The notes under the pieces: model-generated
What the model saw: only the letters and a program-made list of their open reading frames with translations
Told to the model about the DNA's origin: nothing
Database searches by the model: none
Part shown: positions 34,619-45,660 of the stretch, piece by piece
Layout of the letters: every line of letters starts with the position of its first letter
Position numbering within the stretch: the first letter of the stretch is position 1
Assembly: GCF_040939455.1 (NCBI RefSeq)
Contig: NC_134109.1
Location: 35,047,501 to 35,111,500, forward strand
Length of the DNA: 64,000 bases
Direction: 5' to 3'
Source of the DNA: Microcebus murinus
Lineage: Eukaryota; Chordata; Mammalia; Primates; Cheirogaleidae
Made by a program: the position numbers and the translations under genes

Positions 34619-37272
34619 CTGCGGTCCCCAACCCCCAGGCCATCTGTTAGGAACTGGGCCACACAACAAGAGGTAAGCAATAAGTGGGTGAGCAAGGGAA
34701 GCTTCATCTGTATTTACAGCGGTTCCCCATCACTTGCATCACCACTTGAGCTCTCCCTCCTGTCAGATCAGCAGTGGCATTAGATTCTCATAGGAGTGCA
34801 AACCCTACTGTAAACTACACATGTGAGGGATATAGGTTGCACACTCTTTATAAGAATCTGATGCCTGATAAACTGAGGTGGAGCTGAGGTGATAATGCTA
34901 GCTAGCACTGGGGAATGGCTGCAAATACAGATTATCATTAGCAGAGAGGTTTGGCTGCAAAGAGACCATAATAAATCAATTGCCTGTAGACTCATATCGA
35001 AACCCTATCAGTGAGTGAGTGTCATGTGACAATTAAGCTGCCTCTGGTGGCAGGCTTTATAGTGGCAAGTAAGTTGATATACTTCAATTGTACTGCTGCA
35101 TCTGGTGGCAGGCTTTAAGTCAGAATCCAATACTTATTTTAGTCTACACATGGCCCTCCCATTATTTTATTTACCACTTCTGTCCATGCTTCTTTCCTGC
35201 ACTTAGCACTTGTCTCAGTCACAGTTTTTTGGTAAGCCCACAAGCTAATCCTAGCAAAAATGAGTGAAAAACAAATGTCACTCGAGAGCTTCTTTGAAAA
35301 GGGGGAAAGACCCAATGATGACACAGCAGAAGACTCTAAGACTGCCAACAAAATGAAAGCTGTATTTAAAAGAAAATATCAAGAGTCCTAATTCAATCAC
35401 AGGTTCATTGCAACAGGAGATTCACATTCTCTAAGCCTGCTTTGTATAGTATGTGGCCACCAGCTATCCAACAAAGCCATGAAACCCTCAAAACTGCTTC
35501 ATCACATGGAGACCAAGTACTCTGCATTAAAAGACAAGCCTTTAGAGTTTTTCAAAAGAAAACAAACATGAACACAAAGAACAGAAGCAATTATTGAAGG
35601 CTACCAGTTCATCAAATGTGTCTGAATTGAGAACATCATTCTTAGTGGCTAACTGCATTGCTAAACTAAGAAGCCCTTTATTATTGGTGAAGAGAGTTGA
35701 TCTTGCCTGCTGCTAAGGACATTTGCCATGAACTTTTAGGAAAAGCTGCAATTCAAAAGGTGGCACATGTTTCTCTTTCAGCTGGCACTATAACTAGACA
35801 AATTTATGAAACAGCAGAGGATAGTGAGGCACAATTGTAACATAAGATTAATGAGTTGCTGTGGTATGTAATCCAGGTCAACAAGTCTACCGATGTTGAC
35901 AATATGGCAACAATGCTTGTTTATGTGCAATATATTTTTCAGGAGGATGTGCACAGGGACTTGTTGTGTGCACTTTTGTTGCCAACCAACACCACAGTTG
36001 CAGAACAATTCAACTCTTTGAATGATTACATATCAGGAAAACTGAATTGGTTGTTTTGTGCCAGTATATGCATGGACAGAGCAGCTGCCATGACTAGATG
36101 GCTATTGGGTTTCATTACTCAGGTCAAGGAGGTCACTTCTGAATGTGAGTCTACACATTTTTTCATCCATAGAGAAATGCTGGCTAACCGAAACAAGTCA
36201 TGTAAACTAAATAACATTTTGCAGGATGTGATTAAAATTATCAACCACACAGCTCTGTGAGGAGACGGACACAGAGCATATATTTTCTCTTGTACATAGA
36301 AGTGAGATGGCTTTCTAAAGGTAGAGCACTCACCAGAGATTTTGAGTTATAAGAGCCACTTCAGAGATTTCTTCTAGAAAAACCATCACCACTGGTAGCA
36401 CATTTAATTGACACGAAATGAGTTGCAAAACTTGTTTGCTTGCTTGCTTGTGTGACATATTCAACCTGCTCAATAAACTCAATATGACACTTCAGGGGAG
36501 AACAACTGTGTTCAAATTGGCAGATAAAGTGGCTGCTTTCAAAGCCAAACTGGAATTATGGGAGCGACAAATGAACATTGGGATTTGTGACATGTTTCAA
36601 ACATTAGCAGAGATTTTAAAAGAGACTGATCCAGGGCCTTCTTTCTCCCAGCAGGTGCATGATCACCTATCTCAGCTTTTAAAAGAGTTTGAGCATTACT
36701 TCCCAACCAAAAAAGACCCCTAAATGGAAAGGAAGGGATCCACAACCCATTTGTTAATAAGCTGGTGAATCGACTTTGCCTGTGCTAGAAAAGGATCAAC
36801 TGCTTGAGGTCACAAATGATGATGGTCTTAAAAGTATGTTTGAGACAACTTCAAACCTCCACACGTTCTGGATTAAAGTCAAGGTAAAATATCCTCAGAT
36901 TGCCTGAAAAGCCAGTTTCCATTTCCAACATACTATCTTTGTGAAACAGAGTTTTCTTCAGTGACAGGAACCAAAATGAGATTACAGAGTAGACTGGACA
37001 TAAGTAACACACTTATGTCCCATCACACCCAGATGGGAGACAGATGAGAGTAGCTGCAAGAAAACAAGCTCAGGGCTCCCACTGATTCTGCGTTATCATG
37101 AGTTGTATAATTATTTCATCATATATTATGATTTAATAATAGAAATAAAGTGCACAATAAATGTAATGTGCCTGAATCATCCGGAAACCACCCCCACACA
37201 CACTGCCAGTCGGTGGAAAAAATTGTCTTCCATGAAACCTGTCCCTAGTGCCAAAAAGACTGCGGACCATTG
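34619..37272 (+). mobile_element. Full-length Charlie3/MER1-type hAT transposon with decayed transposase
   Basis: The left end CTGCGGTCCCCAACCCCCAG and right end (reverse complement CAATGGTCCGCAGTCTTTTT) are MER1-type inverted ends. Flanking 8-mers ATATAGAA (34611-34618) and ACATAGAA (37273-37280) agree at 7 of 8, a hAT duplication. The 2654-bp body carries a hAT transposase on the plus strand: ATG at 35260 (MSEKQMSLESFFEKGE), a stop at codon 44 (35389), BED-finger remains (CIVCGHQLSNKAM...HHMETK) near 35440-35520, the 'LNWLFCASICMDRAAAMT' block near 36040, a 101-codon open piece at 36418-36723, and dimerisation-domain remains (FHFQHTIF..) near 36910-37000. Several stops and shifts make it inactive. 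Confidence 0.9.
35260..37040 (+). pseudogene. hAT transposase pseudogene of the Charlie3-like element
   Basis: Conserved blocks appear in the order expected for BED-finger hAT transposases (relatives of ZBED5 and FAM200), split over three frames. Longest intact pieces are 35856-36260 (134 codons from a late ATG) and 36418-36723. In the 'CTDGA' type motif the window reads ICMDRAAAM, so the Asp is kept but its neighbour Gly is Arg. No sign of purifying selection can be read by eye. Confidence 0.8.
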
Positions 37273-37342
37273 ACATAGAAAATGTGGAGCATTCAGTAAA
37301 AACCCAAGAAATAAAACATCTTAGAAGTCAGGATTAAGCAAG

Positions 37343-37545
37343 CAAGGATCAGCAAACATTTTCTGTAAAGAGTAATATAACAAATATCTTAGACTATGTG
37401 AGACACATACAATCTCTGTCACATATTCTTCTTAGTTTTGATTTTTGTTTCTTTACAAACTTTTAAAAATGTACAATCTATTCCTAGCTCAAGGGCTATA
37501 CAAGAACAGGCTATGGCCTAGATTTACCTCATAAACCAGTATACT
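37343..37545 (+). mobile_element. Short hAT-type MITE (same family as 15286-15508)
   Basis: GATCAGCAAACATTTTCTGT at the left and GGCCTAGATTTACC...AAACCAG at the right. Confidence 0.55.
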
Positions 37546-37659
37546 GACTCCAGCTATTGAATAAAGACTATGCTAACAAGAACCCTAACAACGCTTTAAA
37601 ACAAACTACAAAAGAGGATCAAGGTTATCCAAAAATAAATTATCTGCCTTCCAAAATAA

Positions 37660-38782
37660 AACTCAACATTCTGTAAAGTAAGATAACAAAATACAGACAC
37701 TAAACAAAATAAGGTTCACACTGTCCAGCAACTAATCAAAAATTACAAAAAACATGGAGAGAGATCATACTGTGATACAGCTCTTCAAAGACCTGCTAAA
37801 GGCTAAGAATGGAACTGGAACACTGAGAAAACACTCCAGTATCCCAGGCTCCACACCAAGAATGAGGTAGCAGCAAGCAGTCCACTACTGCAGGAATTTT
37901 AAGTCTCTGATTCAGGCAAGTTAACTATTGTAATAACAACAACAAAAAACTCAAATCCAACTAATTACTGACTAGACTGACTCAATCTTTTCCTCTCACT
38001 CCAACCCACACATAAACAGAAGAAGGGTAATCATTTCTGGGCATAAATACTGTTAGCCTCAGTCTTTATTGCCCTTTACCTAAAATCTCTGGCATACAAC
38101 AAAAAATCATGAGGCACAAAAAAAATAAAACAAACAAAAACAAAACCCACACACATAAGAAAAACAAACTATTGTCAAAAGACAAAGCAAACACCAGAAC
38201 CAGATCTGTAAGTGAATCAGATGTTGGAAGTATCAGATAGAAAACAAAGAATAATTATGACTGATATATTAAAAGATCTAATGACAAATATGGGCAATAT
38301 ACATGAATACATGAGGGACTAAGCTAAGAAGAAATGCTAAATAAACATAGAAACAAGTTATCACAGGACCTTCCAAAGAATTATCAGAACATTAGACAAA
38401 GCTGAAAACAAATCAGTGAGCTTGAAGAGATGTCAATAGATATTACTCAAAATGAAACCCAGAGACAAAAAAAGACTGAAATAAAAAAAAAAGAAGAATA
38501 GGAATTTAAAATCTGTGGAACAATATCAAATGATCTAACACATGTGTAACTGGAGTTCAAGAAGGTGAGGATGTTAGCTAAGAATTTCCAAAGTACATGA
38601 ATGATAACAAACCACAGATCAAAGAGATGCAGACAATTACCAGCAGGACAAATTTAAAATGTAGATGAACCTGCTGGGAAACAAAAACAAAGTGAAAATC
38701 TTGAAGGTACCTTCAGAAAAACAAATATTACATAGAGAAAAAAAAGGAATGAGAACATACTTTATGCCAGTCAATAAACAAT
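37660..38782 (+). repeat. Old L1 5'/ORF1 region (L1M group)
   Basis: A-rich text with L1 ORF1-like words: GTATCAGATAGAAAACAAAG, CAGTGAGCTTGAAGAGATGT and GAAACCCAGAGACAAAAAA near 38455. Frames are broken. Confidence 0.6.
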
Positions 38783-38783
38783 G

Positions 38784-39060
38784 CAGGCCAGGTGTGGTGG
38801 CTCACACCTATAATCCTAGCACTCTGGGAGGCCAAGGCTGGTGGATTGTTTGAGCTCAGGAGTTCAAGACCAGCCTCAGCAATAACAAGACCCCATCTCT
38901 GCTAAAAATAGAAAAAATCAGATGGGTGTGGTGGCACATACCTGTAGTCCCAGCTACTCAGGAGGCTGAGGCAGGAGGATTAAGGTTGCTGTGAGTTAGG
39001 CTGAAGTCACAGCACTCTAGCCTGGGCTACAGAGTGAGACTGTCTGAAAGAAAAAAAAGG
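38784..39060 (+). repeat. Strepsirrhine-type Alu
   Basis: TGTGGTGGCTCACACCTATA start; right arm with AGGTTGCTGTGAGTTAGGCT, a lemur variant. Confidence 0.88.
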
Positions 39061-39982
39061 ATTTATTCCTGAGGGTAGGCTCCAGAACAAAACTGGGACC
39101 CAAAAAGCAAGAAAGAATGAAAGAATGACTACAATACCCTACAGGAATGCAACAACACCCTATCTTTTATAAATAGCATTCACCCTCCTTCATGATTCTT
39201 TATTAAAATATTTATTGACATATTTCCTATACTAAAGGATATGTATCAGTAGAGAAAGAGCTAAAGGCACATAACCTAAAACATATCAAGCCCTTTATTA
39301 ATATTTGTTGACTAAGTTAGTATATGACTATTACCCAAATGTACATATACTTAATATCTATAGTCAAAATCCTAAGCAAAATAAAAATAAAATCAAGCCT
39401 TGGAAGAATTAGAACTAAGATTCGCAGTCATTTTTATATGTATACTCTTTTTACGTATAGAAAATATCAAAAATAGATGCTCAGGAATATGTCCAAATAT
39501 AATTTTGAACCAAAGGCTTGCATTCAAGCCAACTCTTGGTAAGCTGCAGAGTCCTTAAACACTAAATTTAATAGTGAATAAGGAAAGATAAATGTATTGT
39601 CAAAATTTCCAAGACTTATACAATACAAATAATGAATAAAAATCTTTCTAGAGAAATGTTTCTAAAGATTCAAAAGTACAGATTCAAACAGAAACAAAAC
39701 TTGTTTCTACAGAATAGCAGAAGGATTCAAAAGTGCAATGAACATTTCAATTTTCATACAAGACGTATGAAAGCCCTTTAAAGGCTAATCTTTACTACTG
39801 TATGTATGAAAAATATCATAATAAATCATTGGTTGGTATTTGATTCAATAATACATCGACCAGATGAGTGGCATAGGAAAAAAATGTATATATATATATA
39901 TATATATCCCCCAAAATAAGGGAAATTGAAATAAATTATGGTGCAACCATTGTGAGATATTATGGCTCAATTTAAAATGCTA

Positions 39983-40268
39983 AGCCAGGTGCAGTAGCTC
40001 ACACCTGTAATCCTAACAACTCAGGAGGCTTAGGCAGGAGGATTGCTTGAGGCCAGGAGGACAAGACTTCAAGACCAGCCTGGGAAACAAAGTAAGACCC
40101 TGTCTCTTAAACAAAATAAGAAAAAAAAAACTCAGGAGGCTGACACAGGAGGATCATTTATCCCATGTGTTGAAGGCTGCAGTGAGCTATGATCATTCAT
40201 ATCACTCCACTCCAGCCTGGCTGATAGAGCAAGACCCTATGTCTAAAAATTAAACAAATAAATAAATA
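39983..40268 (+). repeat. Alu
   Basis: GCCAGGTGCAGTAGCTCACA start, ACTCCACTCCAGCCTGGCTG end, tail (AAAT)n. Confidence 0.85.
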
Positions 40269-40524
40269 AATGGTAAGACAAATGCACACACTATATTAGG
40301 TTAAAAAGTTGGACAGAGAGGGACTTGATGATGTTGGGAGGTGGTATGATACCTTGGAAAGCACAGGCTCTAAAGGGTAAATAGACCTAGGTAATACCAA
40401 TATATTAACAGAAATCAGTGAAGAATTGAGCAAGGCATCTTACCCTCTCTGAGTCTGAATTTTTGGTCTTCGAAATGATTGCCATAATTTCTATCATGTT
40501 GGTCTATCATTAAGCATAATGATG

Positions 40525-40735
40525 ATAATGGTTACATTTATATAATGTTACCTGAACACAAGGCTTCACAATTATCATTGCTTCACAATTATCATAATAA
40601 TTAATCTTCTCAACACCATGATGAAGTAGGTACTATTATCCCCCATTTCACAGTGAAGAAAGGCACACCGAGATTAAACAACTTCCCCAAGGTCATAAAG
40701 CCAGGAAGTGGCAGAACCCGAATCAATTGCAGCTA
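40525..40735 (-). repeat. MIR
   Basis: AAGTAGGTACTATTATCCCC, CAAGGTCATAAAGCCAGGAA and GTGGCAGAACCCGAATCA are reverse-complement MIR. Confidence 0.8.
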
Positions 40736-40916
40736 TTTTTTTTATTATTAAGAAAAACTTGCTAACTTGAAGAACTTCAAGGGAAACTAGAAAATTTCCT
40801 TCTATATATACTTTCTAACATAAGGACAGAGAACACCATAATTAAATGTTTTTATGGTTTGTGAGTAAAAAATTTATGATGGTTAATTATTTTATGCCAA
40901 CTTAAGTGAGTTAAGG

Positions 40917-41298
40917 CTGCAGTCCCCAACCCTGGGGCCACAGAATAGTATCACTCCGTGGTCTGTTAGGAAGTGAGCTTCACATCAGTAGGTGCAGTGG
41001 CAAGGAAGGGAACTATGCTTCATCTGTATATATAGCTACTCCCCATCACTCACTCACATTACTGCCTGAGCTTTGCCTCCTATCAAATCACTGGCAGCAT
41101 TAGATTCTGAGTTATGGTGAGTTGTATAATTATTTCATTATATATTACAATGTAATAATAATAGAAATAAGGTTCACAATGAATATAATGCACTTGAATC
41201 ATCCTGAAACCAACTCCTCCCAACCCTGCCCCCAAGTCCATGGAAAAACTGTCTTACATGAAACCAATCCCTGGTGCCAAAAATGTTGGGGACCCCTG
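40917..41298 (+). mobile_element. Short non-autonomous relative of the Charlie3-like element
   Basis: Ends CTGCAGTCCCCAACCCTGGG and ATGTTGGGGACCCCTG; flanks AGTTAAGG (40909-40916) and GGTTAAAG (41299-41306) agree at 6 of 8. About 190 bp at its right (GAGTTGTATAATTATTTCAT onward) match the right end of the 34619-37272 element, so it is a direct internal-deletion derivative of that family. Confidence 0.85.
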
Positions 41299-41305
41299 GG
41301 TTAAA

Positions 41306-41762
41306 GGCATACCTAGATAGATAAAACATTATTTCTGGATGTGTCAGTGAGGGTGTTTCCAGAATAAATTAGCATTTGAATCAGTAAAGATCTGTCCTCA
41401 CCAATGTGAGCAGGCATCATGCAGTCCTTTGAGGAACCACCTAAACTGAATAAAAAGGCTGAGGAAGGGCAAGTTCTCTCTCTCTTCTTGAGCTGGGACA
41501 TCCACTTCCTCCTGATCTTAGAGATAAGAGCTCCTAATTCTTGGGCCTTCAGACTCCAAGACTTACACCAGCAGCAGCAACCCACTTCCTAGGCCTTTAA
41601 CCTTGGACTGGGAGTAACACTTTGGGATCCCCTGCTTCTGAGGCCTTCAAGCGCAGACTAAATTACACCACTGGCTTTCCTGTTCTCAAGCTTGCAGATG
41701 GCATATGGTGGGACTTCTTGGCCTCCACATCACCTGAATCAATTCCCATTATAAATCTGCTC

Positions 41763-41830
<68 letters not shown>
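41306..41830 (+). repeat. Interspersed repeat of unassigned family ending in (TCTA)n, part 1
   Basis: Text such as ATTAGCATTTGAATCAGTAA, CTTGAGCTGGGACATCCACT, CAGCTTGCAGATGGCATATG and a (TCTA)n run at 41766-41830 belongs to a common mammalian repeat ending GGTTCTGTTTCTCTGGAGAA. I know the sequence but not its class with certainty. It continues after the LTR. Confidence 0.7.
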
Positions 41831-42322
41831 TGTAGGGCAGAGGAAGGGCAGAGGAATTTGTAGGACAGAGGAAGGGCAGAGGAATTTTTCCAATGGTCGG
41901 GAATTTACTTGGGTGGGGCAATGAGCTAACGGCAAACTTTTGCTTCTGGTCATTGCTTGCTTGCTACACCGCTGTATGGGGAATTATGGGATGAGGTCAT
42001 TAAAGCACGGGCGACTGGCCCATCAGGCAATAGAGGGCAACCAACCCGCCAATTATTTCAAAAGGCAATAGTGGGCAACCAATCATTTTAAAGGTCAACA
42101 CATGATCCATGCGTAGTCAGCTTGTGCACAGCTTGTGCACCATGGGGATAAAAGGCATGCCGTTGTTCCGGTCGGGGTCCTTGCCTGCGAGAGTGGACAC
42201 TGCGTTGGTGCTCTGGGGCTTGGACCCTGGCTAGCCAGAAAATAAACCTCCTCTTATGTGATTGCATCCTCAATGTCTCTGCTTTTCTGTGCGGTGGGGC
42301 TGTTGAAAGTCGGTCCCTAACA
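41831..42322 (+). mobile_element. Solitary LTR (endogenous retrovirus, probably class I) inserted in a TCTA microsatellite
   Basis: The 492-bp unit starts TGTAGGGCAG and ends CCTAACA. CTAT flanks it on both sides (41827-41830 and 42323-42326), a 4-bp duplication as in gammaretrovirus-like elements. Upstream-region features: a 28-bp tandem repeat (41831-41858 and 41859-41886) and a second repeated motif GGCAATAG(A/T)GGGCAACCAA (42024 and 42065). A TATA-like GATAAAAGG lies at 42147 and AATAAA at 42241, so it is in plus orientation. No internal viral sequence remains. CpG retention suggests it is young. Confidence 0.85.
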
Positions 42323-42326
42323 CTAT

Positions 42327-42364
42327 CTCCTATCAGTTCTGTTTCTCTGGAGAATTTTGACAAT
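42327..42364 (+). repeat. Unassigned interspersed repeat, part 2
   Basis: CTCCTATCAGTTCTGTTTCT then CTGGAGAATTTTGAC completes the repeat interrupted by the LTR. Confidence 0.7.
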
Positions 42365-43077
42365 TATGCATCTTTGTATTATTAATAAAAAATAGAAGAA
42401 TATCACCGTTTGCTGTGGAGGCTCAATCTCTTCCTCAGGAAATAGCTATTCCAATGTTTTCTAACACTTTTTCAAATTTACCAATACAAAATTTTAAGAG
42501 AAGACACTTGAAGTGCCATTAATAAGATGCGGTTTACCAGAAAAAAATCTACAAAGTTATAAATACTTCATTTAACAACGGTATAACAAGATACTAAGAA
42601 TAATCCTTGAAAAACTATTCATCTATATCCTAAAGATAAGAATGATTTGTGCCCCCTATCGACACTATCAGCTTTCCTAACCACCGCCAATATCCAACAA
42701 AACGTGATTTGATAACTAATTATATAAATGTTACTGAATTATTAAATATTTCCTTTTTTTTATAAAATAAACTAAAAATAGTTTCATATTTTCCTTTAAT
42801 TTAGCAATATTTCCCAGTTTTACCATCATGATCAAGTAGATCTATAATCTTCTCACTTCCTTAGTCATTTATGCTAATCTCCTTCAAATATCCTTATATC
42901 TTCACTTATCTTATACACACACATACTTGTCTGTACACAAGCCATTAAATCTCTGCTTTATTATTTATACTTCTTCCTCTCTGTATAGCGACACAGTGCT
43001 GCACATTACAGAATATTCTAACACAGCAGTTTAAGTTATACCAAGGATTGTTTCATTTCTTTTACAAAATAAGTCTG

Positions 43078-43411
43078 GGCCAGGCGCGGTGACTCACACC
43101 TGTAATCCTAGCACTCTGGGAGGCCGAGGTAGGCGGATTGCTTGAGGTCAGGAGTTCAAAACCAGCCTGAGCAAGAACGAGACCCTGTCTCTACTATAAA
43201 TAGAAATTAATTGGCCAACTAACATATATATAGAAAAAATTAGCCAGGCATAGTGGCACATGCCTGTAGTCCCAGCTACTCGGGAGGCTGAGGCAGGAGG
43301 ATCACTTGAGCCCAGGAGAGTTTGAGGTTGCTGTGAGCTAGGCTGACGCCAAGGCACTCACTCTAGCCTGGGCAACAAAGCGAGACTCTGTCTCAAAATA
43401 AATAAATAAAT
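43078..43411 (+). mobile_element. Lemur-type Alu with intact target-site duplication
   Basis: The linker has AATTAATTGGCCAACTAAC and ATATATATAG; the right arm has GTTGCTGTGAGCTAGGCTGA. AAAATAAGTCTG at 43066-43077 and 43412-43423 is a perfect duplication. Confidence 0.95.
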
Positions 43412-43746
43412 AAAATAAGTCTGAAGACAGGTGAAGTAGAGATGATGGTTGCACAGTGTCTTCAGGGATCCAAGCTTCTAATTTTCTTTTCCATTATTTT
43501 AGGTACCTGGCTTCCATCTTCAAGATCACTTCATGGTATAAAATGATCGTATACTTTCAAAAAGGTCATAAAGAGGAAGAAAACTAATGGCAAAAAGGGA
43601 TCTATTCTTAGCTGAGTTGGTGCCTTGTAGAAGCACATATATACTTCTGATTTCATTTCTTGTTTGCCAGAACTTAGTCCCATTGCTGGGAAATACAGTC
43701 TTTTCTTCTAGGCATCGATGTGCCCAACTAATACAAACAAACCAAA

Positions 43747-43778
43747 AAAAAAAAATATATATATATATATATATATGA
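43747..43778. repeat. (A)n(TA)n microsatellite
   Basis: Poly(A) followed by TATATA. A similar shorter TA run lies at 39888-39906. Confidence 0.9.
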
Positions 43779-44046
43779 TTCTGTTACTATAGAGGAAAGG
43801 GGAAATGTTAGGGGAAATGTTTGAGGCAGCTTGCATCATGACTCCCTATCCATTTTTCAGTTTCTGAATCACCATTGATGTTGGGAGAGGTTTTATATCT
43901 TTAACATAATACAGCTAATGTAAAAGCTCTCCCTAATAACTGCTTTTACTTCCCTCATCATCTGTGTGGAGTGTGATCAACCCTTAAATGTACTGTTAAC
44001 ACAACAGGCATACCAAGATTACAATTTTGAAGTACTGTTGGATTCT

Positions 44047-44184
44047 TTTTTTTCTTTTTTCCCCAGAGAGGAGATCTCACAATGTTGTCCAGGCTGATCT
44101 TGAACTCCTGGACTCAAGTGATTTTCCTACCTGAGCCTCCTGAGTAGCTGGGATTTTAGGTACATGCCATGCACCCAGCTCCAT
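44047..44184 (-). repeat. FLAM-like Alu monomer
   Basis: CAGAGAGGAGATCTCACAAT, CTCCTGGACTCAAGTGATTT and GAGTAGCTGGGATTTTAGGT. Confidence 0.75.
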
Positions 44185-44406
44185 AGGATTCTTGATCCAC
44201 CATATCTTCTGCATCATTTGGGAGAGAAAACTTTGTTTTGTAAAAGTTACCTAACAGAATCCTGGAACTCATTCTGTGTATCTCTACTAATTACCAAATC
44301 AATGGAGTTCCACAGTGTAATCTCTTTTGTTGCATATCTTAGATCTATGCTTATTCTACAGACATATCTGCTTCATCATAATTATCATCTCCCCATTATA
44401 TACATT

Positions 44407-44716
44407 ATTTGATGAACATGTACTAGGTCCCTGGGCAAAGTGCTTTACTTATTAATTCATGCTTTACAACAACCCTTTTCTATTATGTTATTTCTACCTT
44501 CATTTTATAGAAGATAAAAATAGCAAAGATTTGTTGTTTACTATGTAACAGGTTTACTCAAAGTGCTTTATAAATAAGTACTAATGTTATCTCTAGATTA
44601 CAGGTGAAAAAGAAGAGGCAGAAAAGTTAGTAACTTGCCCCAAGTCACACAGTTTATAAGTAGCAGAGCTAGAATTCAAATCTTCACAGACTAGCTAGAG
44701 TCCACAACTACTAAAG
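44407..44716 (-). repeat. Two MIR copies side by side
   Basis: First copy 44407-44523 (GGCAAAGTGCTTTACTTATT) and second about 44530-44716 (AAAGTGCTTTATAAATAAGT, GTAACTTGCCCCAAGTCACA). Both antisense. Confidence 0.7.
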
Positions 44717-44789
44717 TATGCTGAAAAGATGATGGCTTTGGTGAGTAAAATAAATCAGCTCTGCTCTCTCTCTACCTAGCTAACAAGTG

Positions 44790-45310
44790 CCCCGTGGAGC
44801 TCTAAACATCTCAAAGGAGCCCAGCAGACAAAAGGAAATGTAAATTTCTTACAGTTGCTAGACCCACTGACTAAAACTGCCTTTCAGCATCTGTTTCTAT
44901 AGCCTAGAGTAGCTGCTGAGAATCTTCTGGATGACAACATGGGGGACAATCTCTACACATCAAACCCAGCCCAAAATCATATCTTGAGGGCAAGGTCACT
45001 TTATCCTTAAAGCAAAGGGAATGATGCAGCAGTTTCACACAGCAGATTCCATTAACTGCTTGCAGTTAAGAAGAGAAGGAGCAATGAACTATTTTTCTCT
45101 TTGTCCCCATAAAAACAGCAAGCCACTTGGCTTAGCTGCTGGCATCTCCCTTACCTTTCTTTGGGATGACACATCCCACGTCCCTCTGCTCTCTTTGCCC
45201 CTCATTTTCTTTCTCATTCTCTCTGTCCTTCTAAAGGATAAAATAAACTTTTACTTTTAAATATCTTAATCTCTGTGTAAGAAATCTTTCTCCACCCATG
45301 CCATGAACAC
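44790..45310 (+). repeat. Probable solitary LTR
   Basis: A pyrimidine-rich stretch with GGATAAAATAAACTTTTACT near 45236 (polyadenylation-like) and a terminal CATGCCATGAACA looks like the 3' part of an LTR. Left boundary unclear. An AATAAA before a U5-like segment is the main argument. Confidence 0.4.
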
Positions 45311-45360
45311 CTATTAGACTTTTTACCCTAGCATATGCCAATATTAGATAAAACAGGAGG

Positions 45361-45660
45361 GTTTTTTTTTTTGTTTTTTTTTAGAGACAGGGTCTCACTC
45401 TGTTACCCAGGCTGGAGTGCAGTGGTGTGAATATAGCTCACTGCCTCGAACTCCTGGGCTCAAGTGACTCCTGCCTCAGCCTCTGGAGTAGTTGGGACCA
45501 TAAGGATGCCATAACACCCAGCTAATTTTCATTTTATTTTTTGTAGAGACAGGGGCCTTACTATGTTGCCCAGGCTGGTCTTGAACTCCTGTCCTCAAGT
45601 GCTTCTCCCATTCTGGCTTTCTAGAACTCTGGGATTACAGGCTGAGCAACCTCACCCAGC
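45361..45660 (-). repeat. Alu (old)
   Basis: Antisense Alu with T-rich start, CAGGCTGGAGTGCAGTGGTG and GGATTACAGGCTGAGC. Confidence 0.87.

Noticed and set aside
35856..36723. Possible domesticated hAT gene
   Set aside because: The two open pieces lie inside a bounded transposon with a stop at codon 44 and further frame breaks.
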